Source: Arthrobacter sp. B3I9
GTDB lineage: Bacteria; Actinomycetota; Actinomycetes; Actinomycetales; Micrococcaceae
Assembly: GCF_030816935.1 (NCBI RefSeq)
Contig: NZ_JAUSYO010000001.1
Location: 1,612,001 to 1,676,000 of the forward strand
Reading direction: 5' to 3'
Length of the DNA: 64,000 nt
The translations under genes and the position numbers were made by a program. Below the pieces are notes generated by a model that worked only from the letters and a program-made list of their open reading frames with translations, searched no databases and was not told the DNA's origin. Position 1 is the stretch's first letter. Each line of letters begins with the position of its first letter. This document shows positions 56,444 to 64,000 of this stretch, piece by piece.

Positions 56444-58081
56444 ATGGCCGAATTGACCATCAACGCCGACGACGTCCGTAGTGCGCTGAACGAGTTCGCG
56501 GCGTCCTACGAACCCGGAAACGCAGAGCGCGTAGAGGTCGGCCGCGTAACAACAGCAGGTGACGGCATCGCCCGTGTTGAGGGCCTTCCCTCGGTCATGG
56601 CGAACGAGCTGCTTCGCTTCGAAGACGGAACGCTGGGCCTGGCCCAGAACCTCGACGTCCGTGAAATCGGTGTCATCATCCTCGGTGACTTCACCGGCAT
56701 CGAAGAAGGCCAGGAAGTCCACCGCACCGGGCAGGTTCTGTCGGTTCCCGTGGGCGACGCCTTCCTTGGCCGCGTGGTTGACCCGCTGGGCATGCCCATC
56801 GACGACCTCGGCGACATCAAGGCCGAAACGACCCGTGCACTGGAACTCCAGGCACCGGGCGTGACCCAGCGTAAGTCGGTTCACGAGCCGATGCAGACCG
56901 GTCTCAAGGCTATCGACGCCATGATCCCGATCGGCCGCGGCCAGCGCCAGCTCATCATCGGTGACCGCCAGACTGGCAAGTCGGCCATCGCCATCGACAC
57001 GATCATCAACCAGAAGGCCAACTGGGCTTCCGGGGACGTGCAGAAGCAGGTGCGCTGCATCTACGTGGCGATCGGCCAGAAGGCATCCACGATCGCCGCT
57101 ATCCGCCAGACCCTTGAGGACAACGGCGCGCTGGAATACACCACCATCGTGGCTTCCCCCGCGTCCGACCCCGCAGGCTTCAAGTACCTGGCACCGTACG
57201 CCGGTTCGGCCATCGGCCAGCACTGGATGTACGGCGGCAAGCACGTGCTCATCGTCTTCGATGATCTCTCCAAGCAGGCCGAGGCCTACCGTGCAGTGTC
57301 GCTGCTGCTCCGCCGCCCGCCGGGACGCGAAGCCTACCCGGGCGACGTCTTCTACTTGCACTCCCGCCTGCTGGAGCGTTGTGCCAAGCTCTCCGACGAG
57401 CTGGGTGCGGGTTCGATGACCGGCCTGCCGCTGATCGAGACCAAGGCAAACGACGTTTCCGCCTACATCCCGACCAACGTGATCTCCATTACCGATGGCC
57501 AGATCTTCCTGCAGTCGGACCTCTTCAACGCCAACCAGCGTCCCGCTGTTGACGTGGGTGTGTCCGTTTCGCGTGTTGGTGGCGCAGCCCAGGTCAAGTC
57601 CATGAAGAAGGTCTCCGGTACCTTGAAGCTGGAACTGGCCCAGTACCGCGACATGCAGGCTTTCGCAATGTTCGCGTCGGACCTCGACGCCGCATCGCGC
57701 CAGCAGCTGACCCGTGGCGCCCGACTGATGGAACTGCTCAAGCAGGGCCAGTACTCGCCGTTCCCGGTTGAGAACCAGGTCGTTTCCATCTGGGCCGGCA
57801 CTAACGGCTACCTTGACGAGGTTCCGGTTGAAGACATCAACCGCTTCGAGACCGAGTTCCTGGAACACCTCAAGCACAAGTCCTCCATCCTCACGACGCT
57901 GGCCCAGACCAACGTCATGGACGATGACACCGCAGAAGCACTGAAGACCGCGATTGTGGACTTCAAGAAGGGCTTCTTCGGCGAGGGCGACAGCTACCTT
58001 GTCGGTGCGGGGCACGAGGAGCACGCCCCGATCGACGAGGCGCAGGTCGACCAGGAAAAAATCGTCAAGCAGAAGCGCTAG
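56444..58081 (+). CDS. atpA: F0F1 ATP synthase subunit alpha
   Basis: A 545-residue non-catalytic nucleotide-binding subunit. Walker A is [15 protein letters not shown] (about 170-184), with the ATP synthase signature region [20 protein letters not shown] 56444 ([11 protein letters not shown]) was preferred over ATG 56411 by family length. A 17-bp hairpin follows in the gap before atpG. Confidence 0.96.
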   Translation: MAELTINADDVRSALNEFAASYEPGNAERVEVGRVTTAGDGIARVEGLPSVMANELLRFEDGTLGLAQNLDVREIGVIILGDFTGIEEGQEVHRTGQVLSVPVGDAFLGRVVDPLGMPIDDLGDIKAETTRALELQAPGVTQRKSVHEPMQTGLKAIDAMIPIGRGQRQLIIGDRQTGKSAIAIDTIINQKANWASGDVQKQVRCIYVAIGQKASTIAAIRQTLEDNGALEYTTIVASPASDPAGFKYLAPYAGSAIGQHWMYGGKHVLIVFDDLSKQAEAYRAVSLLLRRPPGREAYPGDVFYLHSRLLERCAKLSDELGAGSMTGLPLIETKANDVSAYIPTNVISITDGQIFLQSDLFNANQRPAVDVGVSVSRVGGAAQVKSMKKVSGTLKLELAQYRDMQAFAMFASDLDAASRQQLTRGARLMELLKQGQYSPFPVENQVVSIWAGTNGYLDEVPVEDINRFETEFLEHLKHKSSILTTLAQTNVMDDDTAEALKTAIVDFKKGFFGEGDSYLVGAGHEEHAPIDEAQVDQEKIVKQKR

Positions 58082-58092
58082 TTTCGCTGGCA

Positions 58093-58128
58093 GGGGCTGC
58101 CGGGACCCGCACGGGTTCCGGCAGCCCC
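58093..58128 (+). other. Intercistronic hairpin between atpA and atpG
   Basis: A 17-bp stem with one G-U pair encloses a 2-base gap, effectively a tetraloop. There is no T-run, so it is not a typical terminator. It may protect the upstream message or reduce expression of downstream genes. Confidence 0.65.
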
Positions 58129-58157
58129 GGCCACCGGGATCTTAGGAAAGGATAAGT

Positions 58158-59051
58158 ATGGGAGCCCAGATTCGGGTCTACCGCCAGAAGATCAGCTCGA
58201 CGACGTCGATGCGCAAGATCTTCAAGGCGATGGAACTGATCGCTACCTCGCGCATCGGCAAGGCCCGCGCACGCGTAGCGGCTTCACTGCCTTACGCAAA
58301 CGCGATCACGCGTGCCGTTTCTGCTGTCGCAAGCCAGAGCGAAATCGACCACCCGCTCGTCACCGAGCCGGAGCACATCCGTCGCGCCGCCGTCCTGGTC
58401 ATCACCTCGGACCGCGGCCTGGCCGGATCGTATTCGGCAACCGTGCTCAAGCAGGCGGAAGGACTCATCGAGCTGCTCCACGGGGAAGGCAAGGAAGTAA
58501 AGACGTATGTCATGGGCCGCAAGGCGCAGGCGTACTTCGACTTCCGCAACCGTCCTTACGAGCGGTCCTGGACCGGCAACACGGACGCGCCGGTATTCGA
58601 AACGGCCCGGGAAGTCGGCGGTGTACTGCTCGAAGACTTCGCAACTGCCTTCGAAGAGGGCGGCGTCGATGAGATCCATGTCGTCTACACCCGCTTCAAA
58701 TCCATGGTGACCCAGGAGCCGATTGTCGTACGCCTCCTTCCGCTCGAGGTTGTTGAAGAGCAGGCAGCGTCCGAATCGGAGCTCCTGCCGCTCTACGAGT
58801 TCGAGCCGGAAACCGAGCAGGTTCTCGACGCTCTGCTGCCGCGCTACATCGAATCACGGATCTTCGCGGCAATGTTGCAGGCAGCGGCTTCCGAGCTTGC
58901 CGCCCGCCAGCGGGCTATGAAGTCCGCCGGCGACAACGCGACGGACCTCATCAAGAAGTACACGCGTCTGCGCAACACTGCCCGCCAGGCTGAAATTACG
59001 CAGGAGCTTTCCGAAATCGTTGCCGGTGCAGACGCCTTGAGCGCCTCCTAG
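58158..59051 (+). CDS. atpG: F0F1 ATP synthase subunit gamma
   Basis: A 297-residue central stalk subunit. The N-terminal helix begins [20 protein letters not shown], and the C-terminal helix has [20 protein letters not shown] and [19 protein letters not shown], the family signature. AGGAAAGGA precedes the ATG. Confidence 0.96.
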   Translation: MGAQIRVYRQKISSTTSMRKIFKAMELIATSRIGKARARVAASLPYANAITRAVSAVASQSEIDHPLVTEPEHIRRAAVLVITSDRGLAGSYSATVLKQAEGLIELLHGEGKEVKTYVMGRKAQAYFDFRNRPYERSWTGNTDAPVFETAREVGGVLLEDFATAFEEGGVDEIHVVYTRFKSMVTQEPIVVRLLPLEVVEEQAASESELLPLYEFEPETEQVLDALLPRYIESRIFAAMLQAAASELAARQRAMKSAGDNATDLIKKYTRLRNTARQAEITQELSEIVAGADALSAS

Positions 59052-59098
59052 CCTGCACGGTCCGGATACAGCTGTACCTGCACCAAAGAACCACATAA

Positions 59099-60586
<1,488 letters not shown>

Positions 60587-60587
60587 T

Positions 60588-60872
60588 ATGGCTGAGCTTG
60601 AGGTTGAGATTGTCGCAGCGGACCACTTCGTGTGGTCCGGAGCGGCCACGATGGTCAAGGCCCGCACCAGCGATGGTGAAATCGGAATCCTGCCCGGCCA
60701 CTCGCCCCTGCTGGCGATTCTGGCCGAAGGTGAACTGGCCATCGAGCCGGTGTCCGGCAGCCGTATTGCTGTAGTTGTCGACGGAGGCTTCTTCTCCGTC
60801 GACAACAACAGGGTGGTCATTGTCGCTGACAACGCCAAGATGGGCGACTCAGCTACTGCGGGGATCCGCTAG
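60588..60872 (+). CDS. atpC: F0F1 ATP synthase subunit epsilon, short form
   Basis: A 94-residue subunit containing only the N-terminal beta-sandwich (ELEVEIVAADHFVWSG, GEIGILPGHSPLLAIL, VVVDGGFFSVDNNRVVIVAD). The C-terminal two-helix domain that inhibits ATP hydrolysis in longer forms (~120-140 residues) is missing. Short forms are known in Micrococcales. The stop is in frame with no sign of truncation. ATG begins two bases after the atpD stop. Confidence 0.95.
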   Translation: MAELEVEIVAADHFVWSGAATMVKARTSDGEIGILPGHSPLLAILAEGELAIEPVSGSRIAVVVDGGFFSVDNNRVVIVADNAKMGDSATAGIR

Positions 60873-60882
60873 CACGACCTTG

Positions 60883-61314
60883 ATGAACGTTACTGGTCTT
60901 CCGTTCATCGCCCTGGCAACGGTGTTTGCGTTGCTGGTCTTTGCACTGTGCCTTTCGTGGGTGCGCCGCTTCAACCTGCGGCGCGCCCTGGGCACGGTGG
61001 ACGCCTCCATCTGCACGGCTGGAAACAGCTGGCAGATGGGGGTTTGTCGTTATCAGGACAACGACCTGGAGTGGTTCCGGCTGGCGTCCCTGAGTACACG
61101 GCCCAAGCACACCTTCCGGCGCAGTTCGCTGGAACTGCTGGGCAGGCGCAAGCCCACGGAATCGGAGCTCGTCAAGGTCCAGCCCGACGCGGTGATCGTT
61201 GAACTCCGGCACGAAGGGCAGGACATCCTGCTCGCCATGAGGTTCGATGCCTACACCGGGCTTTCCTCCTGGCTTGAGGCGGGACCCGTCATCGGCGTCG
61301 GCACCTGGCGCTAG
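60883..61314 (+). CDS. DUF2550 family membrane protein
   Basis: A 143-residue protein with one N-terminal membrane helix (LPFIALATVFALLVFALCLSWV) and a soluble domain with GTVDASIC, WQMGVCRYQDNDLEWFRL and TESELVKVQPDAVIVEL. It corresponds to Rv1312, found directly after atpC across Actinobacteria. Function unknown; position suggests a link to the ATP synthase or envelope. Confidence 0.87.
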   Translation: MNVTGLPFIALATVFALLVFALCLSWVRRFNLRRALGTVDASICTAGNSWQMGVCRYQDNDLEWFRLASLSTRPKHTFRRSSLELLGRRKPTESELVKVQPDAVIVELRHEGQDILLAMRFDAYTGLSSWLEAGPVIGVGTWR

Positions 61315-61319
61315 CCCCG

Positions 61320-62679
61320 GTGGACTCCATCGAAGACATCCGGCTGGCCGACGGCGCGGTCCTGTGGGCCGCCTGGGCCGCCGGCATTGCCGGGCTGGCC
61401 GCCCTGTTGTGGTGGAGCGCCGGCTCGTCCCGCCCCAGGTCCCGGTCCAGGCGCCTGCTCCGGGCAGGCACCGCGGTGGCCGTTGCCGCCCTGCTCGCCG
61501 CCGTCCTCGTGGCATTCGGCCATTGGCTGCTGATCGACGTCTTCGCCGTCTTCCCCGAAGTGCTGCCGCTGGACGTCCTGGCCTGGAGCGTGCCCGCCGT
61601 GGGCGCCCTTCTGCTGCTGATCCTGCGGCTGCGGGGGATCTGGGGTCCGCCGCGCCCGGCCCGGCCCTGGCGAAAGACTGCCGGCGCCACGGCCGCCCTG
61701 CTCGGCGTCGTGTTGCTGTCAGCGGTCCAGATCAATGCCTACTTCGGGCTGAACCGTACCGTGAGCGATCTGATGGGTACGGCGGTGGCCCGGATCGAGC
61801 CGCTCGAGGACGGCCTGAAACGGATTCCGGGGGCCGCCCCGGGGGTCAGCCTGGCCGGCTGGGCAGCGCCGGCAGGCCTTCCCGACGGCGGCGAGCTCCG
61901 CCGTGCGTCGATTCCCGGCACGGAGTCGGGCTTCGTAAGCCGCGAGGCGTACGTCTATCTTCCCACCGGCCTACCAGGCATCGCCCCGGCCCGCACTGCC
62001 CGTGCTGGTGCTCTTCTCGGGGCAGCCCGGGGCTCCGTCCGACTGGCTGACGGGCGGCGCGCTCCGGAGCCGGATGGACCGGTATGCGCAAGCGCACCAC
62101 GGCGTGGCGCCGGTGGTGGTGGTGGTGGATCCGAACGGTTCGGCGTCGGGAAACACCATGTGCATGGACAGCAAGATTGCCCAGGCTGACACCTTTCTGT
62201 CCCGCGACGTGCCGGCGTGGATTAACCAGACCCTCGACGTCGATCCGGACCACCGCCAGTGGGCCGCCGGCGGATTCTCCTTCGGGGGCACCTGCGCCAT
62301 GCAGATGGTGACCCGGCACCCGGACATCTACAGCTCCGCCCTGGCGTTCTCCAGCGAAAAGGAACCGGCCATCGCGAAGGACCGGGGAAAAACCATCGAG
62401 GCGTCCTTCGGCGGCGACGTGGAAGCCTTCGAGCGCCTGACGCCGCTGCGGCTGATGTCCGAGAACCGCTTCGAGGGCCGCGGCATCTACTTCGCGGCGG
62501 GCGTCCGGGATCCGGAGTTCATGGGCTACCTCGGTGTGCTCTCCGCGGCGGCGCGGGACGCAGGTTTCACGGTCGAGACCCACAGCGTAAGCAACGCCGG
62601 GCACTCCTGGCTGGCGGCGTCCAACGGCCTGCCCGACGGCCTCGATTTCCTCGGCGCCCGATGGGGAATCAAACCATGA
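61320..62679 (+). CDS. Membrane-anchored alpha/beta hydrolase (esterase), frame broken by one base
   Basis: About 452 residues if repaired. The first frame, from GTG 61320, encodes three to four membrane helices (residues about 10-145) and REAYVYLP near 61965. The second continues from the PAYQASPRPALPVLVLF region with FSGQPGAPSDWL, the nucleophile elbow GGFSFGGTCAM (Ser), and NAGHSWLAA (His), ending at 62679. Removing one base (the A near 61966) joins them. It resembles the esterase-D/antigen 85-like hydrolases often next to MprF-type genes, and overlaps the next start by four bases. Confidence 0.8.
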
Positions 62680-64000
62680 CGCCCGAGACAGCTACCGGAG
62701 CCCCGCCGTCAGCCGGGCAGGCCGGCACCCTGCCCGGGGGAGTGGGGCGGCAATGGCTGCGAAACGTCCTGGCCCATTTCCGGGCCATACCGTTCACGCT
62801 CGGCGTCCTCGCCGTCTTCCTCGTTACCGGGGCGGTGACCGGAAGTTTCCTCTCCGGGCCGCCGGAGCAGCTGCTGGACGTGGCCTCAGTGAGTGCTCCC
62901 GGCCTGAAGACGGGCCGCTGGTGGTCCCTGTTCACCTCGATGTTTTTCGCGACCAACCTGCTGGCTTACTTTTCCGCCTCGCTCATGATCCTCCTGCTGC
63001 TTGGCCTCGCCGAGCGGCGGCTCGGCTCGAGGCGCACGGCGGTGTTTTTCTTCGCCGGCCAGTTCATTGCCGTAAGCCTGTTCCTGCTGTTCACGCAGCT
63101 CGCCCATTATGCCGGTGACGGGTGGCTGGGACTGATGGTCGACGCCGGCCTGATAGGTCCGTACGCCGCGGTTGTGGCGGTGTCCCTTGCCTCGAGCGGC
63201 CTGCTGCCGACGCTCTGGCAGCGCCGGTTGCGCACGGCCGTCTTCTCGGGAGCGCTGCTGCTGGTGCTGTACGTGGGCCACGCGGAAACCGTCGTGGGCC
63301 TGGCGGGGGCACTGGCCGGGCTTGCCGCAGGCTGGTGGATCCAGGGGGACAAGGGGACGCTCCACCGGCACCGTTCTACCGGGCGCGAGACCCGCAACCT
63401 GTTGGCCCTCACCGTGGCCATCTTCGCCGTCGGACCCATCCTCACCGCCGCGGTCCGGAGCCCCACCGGGCCCCTGGCCCTCCTGCGGGAGGTCGTCCTG
63501 AACCCTCTGCCCACGCTCGGCCAGCTGGAGGAGAACTGCGGCGGCACGATCGACGTCAGCTGCCTGGAGCTGGGCCGTGCCGGCCTGGCCGGGCCATTGG
63601 GCCTGGCCCTGGCCGTGGTGCCGGTGGTGTTGCTGCTCATTTGCGCTGACGGCATGCGGCACGGACGCCGGCTCGCCCTCCGGATTGCCGTGCTGGTCCA
63701 GCTGGCGGTGACGGCGATGGCTGCGGTTTATCTCACCCTCTTCGCCCGCATTCCGCATGGTCCCGGGCGGCAACAGACTGCGGTGATGGCCTCCGGCTTC
63801 GTCCATGTGCTGCCTCTCGTAGCGGTGCCGCTGCTGCTGGTGGTGCTGTTGTGGGTCAACCGCCGGCAGTTCCGCGTCGAGACCACTCCGCGGGCACGGT
63901 GGGTCCTCGGCGCGGTGGTCGGCGGCACGTGGCTGGTGCTGGCGTCCAGCTATGCCGCCGCCTGGTTCGCGGCCGGTGGGCTGGCCCGCGACGGCGGCCT
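62676..64000 (+). CDS. MprF-like membrane protein with pseudo-rhomboid N-terminal domain, 3' end cut
   Basis: The frame is open for 441 codons to the edge. Residues about 35-210 look like a rhomboid fold (GRWWSLFTSMFFATNLLAYF, LAERRLGSRRTAVFFFAGQ, then LIGPYAAVVAVSLASSG), but the catalytic GxSG serine motif is absent. More helices follow (at least ten in all). This N-terminal layout is seen in actinobacterial DUF2156 aminoacyl-phosphatidylglycerol synthases, whose catalytic domain would lie beyond the window. ATG 62676 overlaps the hydrolase stop (ATGA). The synthase assignment is inferred. Confidence 0.7.
   Translation, partial: MTPETATGAPPSAGQAGTLPGGVGRQWLRNVLAHFRAIPFTLGVLAVFLVTGAVTGSFLSGPPEQLLDVASVSAPGLKTGRWWSLFTSMFFATNLLAYFSASLMILLLLGLAERRLGSRRTAVFFFAGQFIAVSLFLLFTQLAHYAGDGWLGLMVDAGLIGPYAAVVAVSLASSGLLPTLWQRRLRTAVFSGALLLVLYVGHAETVVGLAGALAGLAAGWWIQGDKGTLHRHRSTGRETRNLLALTVAIFAVGPILTAAVRSPTGPLALLREVVLNPLPTLGQLEENCGGTIDVSCLELGRAGLAGPLGLALAVVPVVLLLICADGMRHGRRLALRIAVLVQLAVTAMAAVYLTLFARIPHGPGRQQTAVMASGFVHVLPLVAVPLLLVVLLWVNRRQFRVETTPRARWVLGAVVGGTWLVLASSYAAAWFAAGGLARDGG

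Overview
The window is a high-GC actinobacterial chromosome segment, most like Arthrobacter and related Micrococcaceae. The evidence is a fused 2-oxoglutarate decarboxylase/dehydrogenase (Kgd), a SigR/RsrA-type thiol-stress pair next to bL37, a Rho with a large Arg/Asn/Gly-rich insertion, many leaderless-type starts (TANNNT, six bases, then ATG/GTG), and gene order shared with mycobacteria. There is one tRNA and no rRNA, CRISPR array, prophage or insertion sequence.

Left part (1-14.2 kb): aroA (runs off the edge) and a DoxX gene face away from sigR-rsrA. Then come the 24-codon ribosomal protein gene bL37, a padR-DUF4097 operon with paired operator boxes, a degenerate SGNH/GDSL protein and the large kgd gene. 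guaB1 diverges from kgd and is followed by two overlapping CNNM/CorC-type transporter genes behind a ~400-base leader.

Middle part (14.2-37.6 kb): zinc uptake (znuACB) with Zur-like sequences and a nearby zur. Sulfur metabolism follows (a Cds1-like cysteine desulfhydrase diverging from a rhodanese), then a DUF222/HNH protein, an alcohol dehydrogenase with a HIT protein, HrpA, a GlxA-type regulator, an M4 protease with its emfourin-type inhibitor, a second YidC, a cation diffusion facilitator, tRNA-Arg(CCG), and a three-gene extracytoplasmic flavin system (FMN-binding lipoprotein, ApbE, NqrB/RnfD-FNR fusion).

Right part (37.7-64 kb): the order argS-lysA-hom-thrC-thrB-rho-prfA-prmC-Sua5/YrdC-wecA-atp(I)BEFHAGDC-DUF2550 matches, from memory, the M. 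tuberculosis Rv1292-Rv1312 block. There are two departures: rpmE is absent between rho and prfA, where a nested palindrome sits, and a WecG/GT2 pair lies before wecA. After the ATP synthase come a membrane-anchored alpha/beta hydrolase and the start of an MprF-like gene.

Three genes (argS, hom, the hydrolase) each need a one-base correction of the same sign to read through. Because argS and hom are normally indispensable in a prototroph, sequence error is the simplest explanation, but loss of the hom ACT domain would matter if real.
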